A stretch of DNA of 64,000 nt from Wuchereria bancrofti (GCA_005281725.1 SSBO01000008.1:2480001-2544000); one strand, 5' to 3'; positions 12,987 through 24,174 are shown, counted from the stretch's first letter. Numbers and translations: made by a program. The notes: a model not told the origin generated them from the letters alone.

Positions 12987-13493
12987 TCAACAAAGATAAA
13001 ATTTTCGACATATTATTTCTGAAGCATCTTCAAGCACAACAAAATCTCGTATTTTTTCAACCATTTTATCTACTTTCTTTTTACATAACATAATAGCAGT
13101 CGAATTATAAGCAAAATTGTCGTCGCAGAAATCTTCCATTTCCTAAATAAAAAAAAAAAAAAGATGATGATTAAGAAAGTGATATTCTCTAAGTGATATT
13201 GTTGTATTTGATAATTTTATTCTCAATCACAATCAATGTAATTTAATTCACTATATCAAAACTTAAAAATGATTGTGCAAATTTAAAAAGCACTATGAGA
13301 ACGAACTAACCTGAGTGATCCAATCAAGAGTTTGTTCAATTGCACTACTTATTCCATTGATAAACATTCGACATGATTCACAAAGACTTTCTTCCTGATT
13401 TTCAAGACTAATCAGTTCTGATAATTTCAATTCCTTCATTTCACATGTTGTAACAGCAACTACAATTACCAGTGCAATTGAAATAGTTTTCAT
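12987..13493 (-). CDS. Secreted saposin-like (SapB domain) protein B
   Basis: Exons 13493-13311 and 13142-12987 join in phase 0 to encode about 112 residues ending in TGA. MKTISIALVIVVAVTTC is a signal peptide. An acidic stretch (ELISLENQEES) precedes one saposin B domain with the canonical six cysteines: CESC, then DFC, MLC, IIC and LC. Length and spacing match single-domain nematode SPP proteins. The acceptor TTTGCAG ends 6 nt before the ATG. I start at this ATG because the in-frame upstream TTG lies across that acceptor. The intron sits between the second and third cysteines in the same phase as in gene A, so the two are tandem duplicates. Expected to be secreted (gut or secretory tissue in known worms); the specific lipid or membrane target is unknown. 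Confidence 0.87.
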
Positions 13494-13499
13494 TTCACA

Positions 13500-13507
13500 C
13501 TGCAAAT
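13500..13507 (-). promoter_or_regulatory. Splice acceptor next to the start codon (probable trans-splice site)
   Basis: Minus-strand ATTTGCAG ends 6 nt before the ATG of saposin-like gene B, in the same arrangement as for gene A. No upstream coding exon is visible. Confidence 0.55.
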
Positions 13508-15016
13508 TTAATTAATTAATACAAATTTTACAATTGATAAATGATGATCGGTTCTTATTTAAAAATTGTTAAAGTTCCCAGAAAATTTCTCTCAGTGTTA
13601 TAGTCGAATTAATTCCAATTGGTACTGTTAAATATTCCAACAATATACTCTTTCCTGATGCTTATAATAAGTAATGATATATATTAGGAGAGATAAAGAT
13701 TATTTTCTCGAGAATTCAATGAATGATTAGTTTCATCAACTGATGATCACAGCTTATCCTACTTTAAAATACCAGAATAATTCAATTTAACCAATTAAAA
13801 AAATTAGAAAAAATCATACCTTTTATGTTGTTAGAAAGAAAACTGTTCTTCGGTCATACATCATTCATATCGTTATCATTCTCCGGGTAAATACTACCCA
13901 CCAAAAATAAATAAAAAAAAAAACGGGCAAGGCAAGTATGTATTAATATTAATACATATTAATATTAAAATGAGCAAAAATTTCTGGAACATAGAAGAGT
14001 TCCAGGAGAAAAAGAAACTGATAAGGTTTTCCGAACGTCGAACTAATTCATTTATTTTCTGTAAAAGAAGAAAATAATCATTCCTCCCATCTTCGGACTT
14101 TGTATTTTGTTTCATCAATCAACAAGAAACGCTTATATTCTGCAAAAAATATACAGACGTACAAATTGTATGATATAACGTGAAATTCACGCAAATACAC
14201 GTCAACTTTGATGCTTAAAGAGAAAAAAGTAGTAACGTGTTGAGACGTAAATGTAGGGAAATGATTTAATACTTGTTTATTTCTTCTCAGAAACATTGTC
14301 TTGAAAGAAAAATGATGCAACGTAGTTCACGTGATTGACATGAAGAGAAATAATTGAAGAAAAATGATTTAATATTTGCTTATTCTTCTCAAAAACATTG
14401 CCTTAAATGGATGTGAAAGAAGAATCATGCAACGTGGTTCACGTGATTTACGTTCATTTTCATTCATCAAATAACATACTGCGTGAGAAAAAGTGCTTCG
14501 ATGACATCATCGCAACTATCTTTGCATGTTATGAAAGGAATAATTTGTTCAAATGTTCCGTATGCATTTTTCTCAGATAAACGGGAAGGAAGGAAGAATT
14601 TCTAATAGATTTTTAAAATTTCTAAACGATCAGTAGAGATTAGTGTATGATTTTTGTGAAGAAATTATATAATTCAGATAAAAAATTGTCAAATTTCAAA
14701 TGAGAATTTATTCTCTTTCTCACTTCTTCCTTATTTTCTAGAACTTTCTCTCTCTCTCTCTCCCTCTCTCTGTTAAAAGATCTTCGAAATATATTCCCAT
14801 AGAGAATATCTCTAGCATATTTACTAGCTATAAAGGTTAGATAATTAAAATTTATCAATAAACAATTGATTAATTAAAAGTTAGATATTTTAGAAGGGAA
14901 TGATTTAGTGCTATATATCATATATTTTATATCTTTTGATTGTTGTTTCTAGCATGTTTTTTCCTTTTTTTTTTTAAACTATAAAAAATGATTTTCAGTT
15001 TTTACTTTTCAAAACA
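13508..15016. other. Divergent intergenic region between saposin-like gene B and the innexin
   Basis: Bidirectional promoter space for the minus-strand saposin-like gene and the plus-strand innexin. It holds a diverged duplication (listed separately), a (CT)n tract near 14,746-14,770 and no supported gene. The open frames on the minus strand here lack domains and plausible splice context. Confidence 0.6.
14259..14456. repeat. Diverged direct duplication, about 75-95 bp, two copies
   Basis: ATGATTTAATA(C/T)TTG followed by TTCTTCTCA(G/A)AAACATTG and ending in ATGCAACGT(A/G)GTTCACGTGATT appears at about 14,259-14,334 and again at about 14,363-14,454, with an indel between blocks. Both copies carry the E-box/G-box core CACGTG, so a duplicated regulatory module is possible. 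Confidence 0.7.
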
Positions 15017-18000
15017 ATGTTTGAAATATCATCGTTTGGAAAATTATTGTCAACGTTCAGTCATTCTTATCATTTAAATGATACAGTGGATCGTTTGCAT
15101 TGGAATATTACAACTGTTGTTTTAATTTTATGCGTTTTGTTTATTGGTGCGGAACAACAATTCGGACAACCAATACAATGTATGCTTCCAACACATCTCG
15201 ATCGTATGTTTCCGAAATTTTTATTTCTTTACCAATATTCTGTTTAAGTGTATCATTCTGGATGAAATATCAATATTCTGTTTAAGTGTGTCATTCCGGA
15301 TGAAATATCAATATTCTGTTTAAGTGTATCATTCTGGATGAAATATTAATATTCTGTTTAAGTGTATCATTCCGGATGAAATATCAATATTCTGTTTAAG
15401 TGTATCATTCCGGATGAAATATCAATATTCTGTTTAAGTGTATCATTCCGGATGAGATATCAACATTCTGTTTAAACGTATCATTCCGGATTTTTGTTTG
15501 AGGAGTTATTCTAAGCTTACAATTATCTTCCTATTCCATTGTTTAATGATTTAATATTGATTAGTTAAACATTTATTGAAGATATTATTACCAAAATTAA
15601 TTTACTGTTCGTTACAGGAAATTCTTGGACCGATTATGGCCAGTATTATTGTTTCACTCAAAATACTTATCGTTTGACAAATAATCAAACATTACCGAAT
15701 GCAAGTAATCGAGCAGAACTTCATTTAAATGCTAATGTAAATTATTATCAGGTTGGTTGCTTATATATATAATTAGTGTACATACAATGTTTCAATGAAA
15801 TCTCTCTCTCTCTCTCTCTAAAGGTAATTGAAAGCAGAATGAATTTTAAATAGCCATGATTTTGACTCATCAAAATTCACTTCTCAATATTTGTACAGTT
15901 TGGAAAATCTATAGCAATGGGTAAGGATACTAGCTAGCTTTAGCTAAGCTATCGATAAAAAAAAAAGAAAAATTGAAATCTTTGTAGATCAAGAAATAAA
16001 AGATTTTGAATGAAAAATTGTAAAAATGTGAAAAGAAGTTTTTCAGTGGGTACCATTTTTTCTCACAATTCAAGCATTATGCTTCTACATACCTGGTTGG
16101 CTATGGATGATGTTGCAACATGGAAGCAGTAAGATCTTTGTTTATTATTTGTTTGAAAATTCTCGTAATATTATTCATCATTTATTTCTTGACTTTAGAA
16201 ATTTACACTTCCTTTTTCAGTTTTTGATATGGAAGCTATAGTTCGTGAAGCTATATGCTTGAAAACAATATTCAAATTTGAAGGTCGAGTAACGAGGCTA
16301 ACAAATTTAGTCAACTATATTGCCTCTGGGCTAAAAATGAAGATGAATACGGATATGTGTAAAACCGTCGGTTTTTTTTCATTTTAAATAGCAAATTAAT
16401 TAGTAATTATCTGTTATGATGATTTGTGTAGTCTCTTATTTTGCTTATTCTAAAAATAACCTTTATTTCAATGTTTATTCATTAAAGTGCATCTTGGACC
16501 ATTTTAAGGAATGTCAAATGTCGAAATCAACAAGTAAATCTTCAAGTTTGAAAGCGATTAGTTTTATATTTCAACATATATTTGCTTTGAATTTGAAAAA
16601 CTCAAACTTCGTTTTTGATAATCATCTTAAAAAATTTAAAACCGTATGAATTATGGATTGATCAGTCGATTAGATATTTCAGAGTTTTTTTTTTTTTCTA
16701 GAAATGGTGCAAGCATCCATTGGACGAAAAAAATGGCATATCAACTGCACTTTATCTTATTTCGAAACTGTTAAATGTCATAAATAACATAATGCAGCTC
16801 TACATCATTGGACGATTTATTGGTTTCAGCAATTTTCCTTTGGCTGTAAGTTAATCCAAATTCAAAAATTTCCGGAATTTAAATTTTATCAGAGAGATGG
16901 CTAAGCATGAATCATGCATAAGGTATAATTAGAAATCCTAATGTCTGACTGGTATCGATTTATGATTTATGCATAAATACTTTTGTTCTATCAGAATTTC
17001 GTCATTACAGAAGCTAGCTTTTAATTGTAAATCCTCATGTCGTTATTTGATTTTTCTTTTTTGATATAGGCTTGTTATTTACCAAATGGCAGTTTTATTG
17101 CATTCATCGGTTTTTTGTGTCTATTCTTTAAAGAGTTTCTAATTGTAAATTTTTACCTCTGTAACACTTTTGCTCTATCATTATTGAAATGTTGTGAAGA
17201 GGTTCGTATACAGAAGTTTTCACTGATTAAGAAATGTGGTAGTTAAAAAGGAAGGAAATGATCTTCTTTTCAATCTTCTTTTCACTCTGAATAACTTTAC
17301 AAGATGTATTATACTTTTGCAATATTATATTTTCAGAAGAAAATTTTCAGAAGCAATTCACGTCATCATATTTTCCACTAATAACATTCTGCGATATAGA
17401 ACGACAAACTTTAGGAAAAGTGGAAATAAATACATTGCAATGTGTTTTGATGCTTAATTTCATCAATGAAAAAATTTTCTTTATGCTCTGGTACTGGATA
17501 TCTTTGGTAAGAATTCTATTAGGCATTTAAATTAAGTGGATATCTTCGGTAAGAATTTACTAGGCGCTTAAATTAAGGAGATGTCTTCGGTAAGAATTCT
17601 ACTAGACATTTAAATTAAGTTTTAAATCTCTTGCAAAGAACGACTGTTTTGGTTTTTCAGCGTTTTTCAGTTTTACTTCTTAATATTCGATGAAGACATC
17701 CTCTGGAATGGTCATAAAGTATATTTGAGGATGCTTGTCTTAATTTTCTGTAGTGATGACTGTGTTTAAGCGATAGATTTTAAGTTTATTTCAGCTATTT
17801 GTCTTATCATTAACGGATTTTATAATCACATTGGTGCAATGTTTGCGACCACAATGTCGTGAAGCTTTGATAAAGTTCTATCTGCAAGTGAGTAAAACTT
17901 TTAATTTATCAGTCAGGTTTTGTTATTTTTATTTTTTATATATTATATTATTATGCTATTTTGATACAACAGTTTTTAACCTACCATGAAGAGCGACCAG

Positions 18001-18492
18001 GTAATTTTTGAACTCTTTCAAGGGAATAAAAGTTTTCTGAACAAAAAGTTAAATCCATTTGGTTTATAGGGAGGTGAATTCGATGACAAATACTTTTTCT
18101 TGCTGAGAGACGAAAGATATCTGCATATTTACATTATGGAGGTAGGTGTATTATTTTACTTATAAGTTTGCTAAAAAATGGAAGGTCAAAATTTTCCGAA
18201 TCCAAAAGTATGAAACTGCTTTTTGGAACTGAATTATTTTAGTAAGTTACTTAAAAATTGAATGTCTAATACGAATATTTAAAAAATTTTCAAGTTTCTT
18301 GGCTTGGATGGAGTACTATTATTGCGTTTCATTAACAATCACGCAGGTATTAAAGTTACACAGGATATCACAGTCGGTTTATGGCACTGTTTTTGTGGTT
18401 TTTATCAGATAATTTTTTATCATTTGTTCATTTTATCAATCTTTACAATTTTGTCTGATTCTGATAATATTAATAACTCTTATAGTTTGTAA
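15017..18492 (+). CDS. Innexin (invertebrate gap-junction channel subunit)
   Basis: Eleven exons: 15017-15203, 15618-15751, 16047-16128, 16221-16366, 16702-16845, 17070 (or 17136)-17201, 17351-17506, 17795-17887, 17973-18000, 18074-18141, 18295-18492; about 433-455 residues, normal for innexins. Four-membrane-pass subunit forming intercellular channels. Seen directly: N-terminal DTVDRLHWN; first loop with two Cys (FGQPIQC and DYGQYYCFTQNTY); the family signature YYQWVPFFLTIQALCFYIPGWLW split over exons 2-3; second loop FPLITFCDIERQ and TLQCVLMLNFINEKIF before the fourth membrane segment FFMLWYWISLLFVLSL; C-terminal GLDGVLLLRFINNHAG. The exon 4 donor (GTCGGT) is weak but is the one that keeps phase. 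The sixth exon, rich in Cys and hydrophobic residues, is the least certain part. An acceptor lies about 17 nt before the ATG. Divergent from the best-known worm innexins, so no gene symbol is given. Confidence 0.9.
15238..15490. repeat. 38-bp tandem repeat in innexin intron 1, about 6.7 copies
   Basis: Unit begins TTCTGTTTAAGTGTATCATT and continues CCGGATGAAATATCAATA. Copies start at 15,238, 15,276, 15,314 and every 38 bases after, differing by single substitutions (TTCTGG/TTCCGG). The array begins 34 bases after the exon 1 donor. Confidence 0.95.
17496..17619 (+). repeat. 41-42-bp tandem repeat carrying copies of the exon 7 donor, three copies
   Basis: The last bases of exon 7 with the donor (ATCTTTG|GTAAGAAT) and the following GG/AG CATTTAAATTAAG stretch recur twice. 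The GT dinucleotides lie at 17,507, 17,549 and 17,590. Use of the second or third donor would read into an in-frame TAA eight codons after the first, so only the first gives a full innexin. Confidence 0.9.
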
Positions 18493-18563
18493 TTCTAATT
18501 TTCTGTGAGAAATAGTATCATAGTGATACACGAAAAAACGGAGAGAAAAGATTCTCATCATTT

Positions 18564-18569
18564 AATAAA
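18564..18569 (+). terminator. AATAAA polyadenylation signal candidate of the innexin
   Basis: AATAAA 72 bases after the TAA stop. A second candidate follows near 18,760. Confidence 0.45.
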
Positions 18570-20000
18570 CAGAATTTGATAAAGTTCTGATAATTTTCAC
18601 TGTTATATTTTCAGGATTCCAAGAATTTCCACATTTTCGAAATTTCCACGAATTCCCACACACCTCAAAAGATCTGAAATTGTTTATTCATCACCAATAC
18701 CTCCTACAGCGTTTCTTAGCAGAATGAATTGAATCATAATTGAAAGATATTTTTTTCTATAATAAACAGTAAGGTTATAATTAAAAGTTCGTGGTAAGAT
18801 TTATCTAAATTTCTGCATTTTCTCGATTTTATTCATATATGCGAATTTAAATTTTAGCGGTTTATATTACAAAAAGATGTTATAAAAAATTCAATAACCT
18901 TTTTTAGCTTAAAATTTCTGGATTACACACAACATCGGTTAAAGATATAAATGCTTGTCTGTGTTTTCGATATTCGCTTGTGTCCTTAACTTTATTGTAT
19001 TCCATTTAAACTTTTCTTGATATCTCACCCTCCATTTTAATCTTCATTTCGTGCAAATCTATGTTTCAATTTTGGTTGGTTTTTTTTTTACTTGAGCAAA
19101 TCCATGGAAAGTTCAACTCATAGTTAAGAATTATGACGTAAAATATTGAAAGTTCAACCTTTTTTCATACTTCTGAAATTTCTAAAGAAACATTTTGTTC
19201 ATTTTAAGTTTTAAAAGATGGTTAGCTTATTTAGCTATTTATGAAAGAATATAATAAATCGTTTAATGTTTGGCATTTATAAAATTCACGTTGTTTGTAA
19301 AAAAATTCATGAGCATGTGTACAATTTTTTTGTAATATTAAACTTCAAAAGTCATTTGTTGTTTGCTATTTGCTTTTTATTTGCTATAGATTGCAGTTAA
19401 ATATTCATACTCTCAACTTCATTTTATCATTATCTAATTATATTTATCATCATTAAGAGAAGAAAAAAAAAATCATTTTATCATTATGTTTATCATTAAA
19501 GAGAAGAAAAAGCAGAAAACAGAACGAAAATATTAAAAAGTTTCAAACAAAACAGAAATATTGAAAATACTTCGAAATTCAATGGTATCAGTCTATAGAC
19601 AATAATTTTGGCGAATACTACTACATAAACTTCAAAAGTCCTTTGTTGTTTACTATTTGCTTTTTATTTGTTATAGATTGCAGTTAAACATACTCTCAAC
19701 TTCATTTTATCATTATCGAAAAGATAAAATCTACGTGAGAATTTTTCCATAGCTTTCACAGCCTTTTGATACGTAAGATAAGTTGGTGTTTCGAAAAAGA
19801 GAACAACAATTTAAAAGATTTGGAAGAGTTGAAAAGAAAAAGTTGAAAGGAAACATTCAGAAAAAGTGAATTCAACAAACTAATATAAACAGTGATATCA
19901 TTTTTCAAAAGAAATGAAGCTATTTATCAATTTAGCAGTAACCATATCAAGAAATCATAGTGAAAAATTGAAAAATTAAGTGATGCCAAGAATTCTTGAC
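18570..20000. other. Intergenic region downstream of the innexin
   Basis: No gene seen. It contains an interspersed duplication: a block with CTTCAAAAGTC, TTTGTTGTTT and TATAGATTGCAGTTAAA, ending CTCAACTTCATTTTATCATT, is at about 19,344-19,437 and again at about 19,628-19,718, with roughly 10 percent divergence. AGAGAAGAAAAA blocks are also repeated around 19,456-19,510. Confidence 0.6.
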
Positions 20001-20355
20001 TTGTGCAGTATTAATTAAATTACTGTTATCACTTGCTAACAGATGATCAGTACAGAATATGTTATCACTATTCAATTACAGATAATTTGTGCAGTATTAA
20101 TTAAGTTACTGTTATCACTTGCTAACAGATGATCAGTACAGAATATGTTATCACTATTCAATTACAGATAATTTGTGCAGTATTAATTAAGTTACTGTTA
20201 TCACTTGCTAACAGATGATCAGTACAGAATATGTTATCACTATTCAATTACAGATAATTTGTGCAGTATTAAGTTACTGTTATCACTTGCTAACAGATGA
20301 TCAGTACGGAATATGTTATCACTATTCAATTACAGATAATTTGTGCGGTATTAAT
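20001..20355. repeat. 86-bp tandem repeat, four copies plus partial
   Basis: TTGTGCAGTATTAATTAA recurs at 20,001, 20,087, 20,173, 20,259 and 20,341 (periods 86, 86, 86, 82). Each unit contains TTACTGTTATCACTTGCTAA and CAGATGATCAGTACAG. Copies are almost identical, pointing to recent expansion; the last full copy lost four bases. Confidence 0.95.
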
Positions 20356-21099
20356 TAAATCAACTATACTCACTAACAGGTGTTGAATCGAAAATATATT
20401 GCCATCGTTCAAGGAATGATTTGTCCAGGCAGATAAATTCAAGATGTAAATGCATATTTCGACTTGTCTAGAAAGGCTTTTGCCGAAAACTCAAAGGATA
20501 TCCTTGTTTCAGGAAATTTTATGGTGACAAATGAGGAATGAAATTGTATGGTGCACTGGAAATTGCAGATTTGATCCCTTATGCAGGTGGTTCAAAACTT
20601 TGCTTGCTCAAAATTGATGTCAGAGGTGACATTTTCTTATGCGGAAGAATTTTCTTCCATAATTAATTGAAAAAAAAAAACATTTGCAAATCTTTTATTA
20701 GTTGAATAATAACATATGGTAGTCAGACATAATAACCACCTACTTCACACCTTTTAGGTGCGAATTGAAGCTTTTGGCAGGTATAATTAGATTTTTGGGC
20801 AACTAAAGAAGTATCACAATTTTCCCACTTATTCGGCGACATCCTGGATGATCCAAGTAGTCTTTTTCGAGAACAGTACAGCTTGCTCCATACGAGACTT
20901 CATCTTCACATCCTACCTGTTTATTAACCGCAGCCAGCGGGTATCTTTTGCCCGCTCGAAGCAAAACAAAGAAACAAAGGTATATATACCCGAAAGTATA
21001 TTCAGATTGATTCTTGCATGTTGAAATATTATAATTATGCTTGGTACTGCAAATTGCTCTAACTGTCCACGAAATATTACGAATCAGTGCCAATCTATC
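20356..21099. other. Less AT-rich segment before the RTE relic
   Basis: Base composition is visibly richer in G and C than the flanks (for example 20,840-20,960) and minus-strand frames are open for up to 96 codons without recognisable domains. Given the endonuclease remnant immediately downstream on the plus strand, this is probably the more decayed 5' part of the same element. I cannot align it to a family. Confidence 0.4.
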
Positions 21100-21895
21100 C
21101 TTAGTGAAATTCGTTTATATGAAGAGGCAGGTGGTTGCTACACACTCTCCTGCCAGGTAAATTGAAAACCGAAGTGCTTACTCGAGAGTTAGCATGATCA
21201 AGAACTGAATCACCTTAAACTTGTTAACTTATCAACAAGTCATTCCAATTTAATTATTGTCGTACCCATTCCATTGCAGAATTCAAATCTTCAAACTGAT
21301 CTGTCATACCGAAGAGTTTTTTGCAGACTAAAATCATAATCCTTGGTGACTTCAAGTTGGTTCAGTAGGAAAAAACCGTAAAGCCTGGAATGAAGTAATA
21401 GGCAAATATAGGCTTGAAAACTGCAACGATAATAAATGCTTCGTATTAGAGTTCAACGCAGGACATCGTACCACGATGATAAACATTACCTTTCACAGGA
21501 AGGCAATCTAATTTTCCGGAAAAGTATTCGCAATGTCCACCGGAAAATCGAAATGTTGCCAAGTGCAAAATGTCAAACAGACTAAACTGAACTCTCACTT
21601 TTGGGTCAAACAGAGAGAAAGAATGAAGAATCCCAAAGTCAAGAATCTCGAAATTGTTATAATTTCCGTAAACGAGGCTTGTGACTACATGAATTCCTCC
21701 CTTCCGACACTTTGACAATATAAATAGCATCCTGCAATCTTCGGTAGAATATCCAAGAAACTCAAGAATTGATCTGATTAAAATAGCTCACAGATCCAAG
21801 ATCTGTTGGCCAAGCAGCATAGATATCAAGCATATCTCTCTCACCAGCAAAGGTACAACAGTCCAAGGAACATTTAATGGACTATTGGCATAATT
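21100..21895 (+). mobile_element. Decayed RTE-type non-LTR retrotransposon (endonuclease to start of RT)
   Basis: Several plus-strand frames, broken by stops and frameshifts, recall RTE/BovB-type elements in the correct order. LSEIRLYEEAGGCYTL near 21,100 resembles the endonuclease SET motif with the GAGYTF region. IIILGDF near 21,336 is the endonuclease GDFN block with Asn lost. VGKNRKAWNEVIGKYRLENC and CNDNKCFVLEF near 21,365-21,455 match the region following it in RTE proteins. QDLLAKQHRYQAYL near 21,790, followed in a shifted frame by GTTVQGTFNGLLA, matches the linker before the reverse transcriptase. The RT core is absent, so the copy is 3' truncated or the rest has decayed. Family assignment is from memory of motif order and needs a search. 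Confidence 0.6.
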
Positions 21896-24174
21896 TAATA
21901 TTCAATTTATTCATTTCTTTTTTATTATTGTATTAGAGCAATAAGGGAACCATAAAGTTATTGTTGACGTTATGAATTTACGACAACAATAAGGACAAAT
22001 AACAATAAAGAATTCCCCAACAAATCAATTATCCAGCTCCGCTCTTCAATGTACTGATAGCTTAATTAACACGAAAGATCATCCAGTATCTTCCAATTTA
22101 ATTTAATTCAAATTTGAAATTTCTATAGATCATGATTGTCTTTTCTTCTTCACTAAGCTTTATATGTTACATAAAAGCGAAATCTCTTCTAAAACTAATT
22201 AAAAACGAATTTTTAAGATTTGCTAATTTCTTACAAACTTGATCATTCACAGCAAATTGTCATATCTTCTAAATTATTATTTATATGTTTTCTCTTTCTT
22301 CAAGCACAGCTTTTTTTAAAAAAAAAAAAAAAATATGAAGCACAACAAGATAAACAAAATAATAATACAAACAAATAGTATTTATATTCCTTTTTCACAT
22401 TCAACATTGAATAAACATAAAAACAAAGTGTCCTAAACAAGAATGATAATTTAAAGAAAGAAAGAAAGCAAACCGGAAGCTAATATATATATTTTACGAT
22501 ATATAATTATATTAATCAACATCAGAAATTAAACTAAAAAAAAAGAAACATATTTCTTTCACAATGGCACCTTGAGCAATTTCCTGTAATTTAAACTTCT
22601 TTCAATAATCAAAGACCACAAATAACGACAAAGAAAAAAAAAAGATGCATATGTAAGGAAAAATAAAATAGAAACAATCTTAAAAAGCATAGTTTAAAAG
22701 CATAATGAAAATTTTAATTACATATTAGAATTTTATGGAATGTAATGCCAAACGCATGCGCTGCTATAAAAATTAACACAATATGAAATTATTCATTTGT
22801 AAGATAACTAGCAGATAATTGCATGATTAAAATTTAATGATAATTTCATAATCATACAACTATATGGTCAAAAATGAAACAAATGGCAGCACATCAAGTG
22901 GGATTACATGAATTCAAAAAAAAAAAAGACGAAATAAAATATTTCATTTCTATATCAATTTTGCGTATAATTTAAAAACAGTCTTTTAGAGATTAGAAAA
23001 TTTGCAATATTTGTAAAACATATATGCTAGATATTTGAGGAACGTTAAATTAGACATAAACAGTTCTCACTATTGAATTTTCATACTCGTTTTGAGTAAT
23101 ATTTAATCGAATTCGGAATTCGATTAAACAGAGTTTCTCAAATCTAATTAAAATTGACATGTTAATTTTTTTCTTTTTGCGAAATTTTAAGTATTAATAA
23201 GTAATCATTGAAGAAAAGATGTATATCGTTAAAATAAAATTTATAACGAATTATTATTACTTAAATTGAACTAGAAACAATGGATAAATGATGAGTTCAA
23301 TTCTTGAAATTTTAATGCATGCAGCTATTAGGTTATATTACTGGCATTATTCCATCAAGAAAACAATCGCTTACTTTGAACAAATTTCAAAAGTTAATAA
23401 CTTCATAAGGAAATTTGAATTCAATCAAATATGCAATTTTAGTTTATATTCATAAAATTGAACGTTTCTCTCCCCCCTTTTTTTTTTAGTGGAATGAACC
23501 AATGATATTATCAGTTATATATATTTCGATAAAGTGATTGCTTCATGACTCCCTAAATGTTTTGATAAAAATAAAAAGTGAAGTTCAAATTTGACATACA
23601 AAAAAATGAAACTAGGAAAGAAAACAATTGAACCCGTATTATGAGGTGTCACTTAAAAAATTATTACAAAATGCAAGTATCAAAAGAATTTTGCACAATG
23701 TGTTAAATATTATTCTCGATTTCCATACAAGTTTACAAATCTATTTCAATATGAATTTACCTCTCTTCAGAATGGGCGAATAGATTGATTATCACAAATT
23801 AAAAGAACCCTTAAAAATCAAAATGCAACTTGATTTGTAATGAAACAACAAATTCTAAAGCCAGAGATATTAATTAACCAGTTATTTGAAATTTTTAATA
23901 CCATCAAAAAGTGCTAAGAATAAATCTGATTGAAAATATCGAGTTTTTATATCCACGATGACATATATCTAACGAAGACGTCACCAATAAAAAACCCGAA
24001 TGAGTCAGTCAAATAAGTAAAATTATTTTAAAAATTTCAAAACTTAAGGAAAAAAACCGAATCAGTTGATAACATGGAATCGTATAAATGTTAAACATTA
24101 ATGTTTAAAAGTGACTGATTTGTAAGAAAAACAAAATTATGTCATCTTTGGAAAAAAAAAATAGCAAAAAAGAA
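21896..24174. other. Intergenic region between the RTE relic and the 3' end of the cyclase gene
   Basis: AT-rich with long A runs (22,317-22,333) and no supported gene. It should contain the 3' UTR and cleavage site of the minus-strand cyclase gene at its right end; I saw no clear AATAAA within the first 170 bases after the stop. A perfect palindrome is listed separately. Confidence 0.6.
23102..23128. repeat. Perfect palindrome with 13-bp arms
   Basis: TTTAATCGAATTC, one G, then GAATTCGATTAAA. Both arms match exactly with a single-base centre. Too AT-rich and with too short a loop to be a standard terminator hairpin; a dimeric DNA-binding site or cruciform is conceivable. Confidence 0.85.

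Noticed and set aside
13505..13505. A start for saposin-like protein B at an in-frame TTG four codons upstream
   Set aside because: The codon is TTG rather than ATG and lies across the splice acceptor; the ATG at 13,493 starts a clean signal peptide.
17236..17457. A 73-codon plus-strand frame within the innexin
   Set aside because: It is a shifted-frame shadow of the true exon that encodes FPLITFCDIERQ.
17671..17718. A 48-nt frame (FYFLIFDEDILWNGHK) with acceptor and donor between innexin exons 7 and 8
   Set aside because: Joining 17,506 directly to 17,795 gives an uninterrupted fourth membrane segment of normal innexin form; including this stretch would insert charged residues into the membrane.
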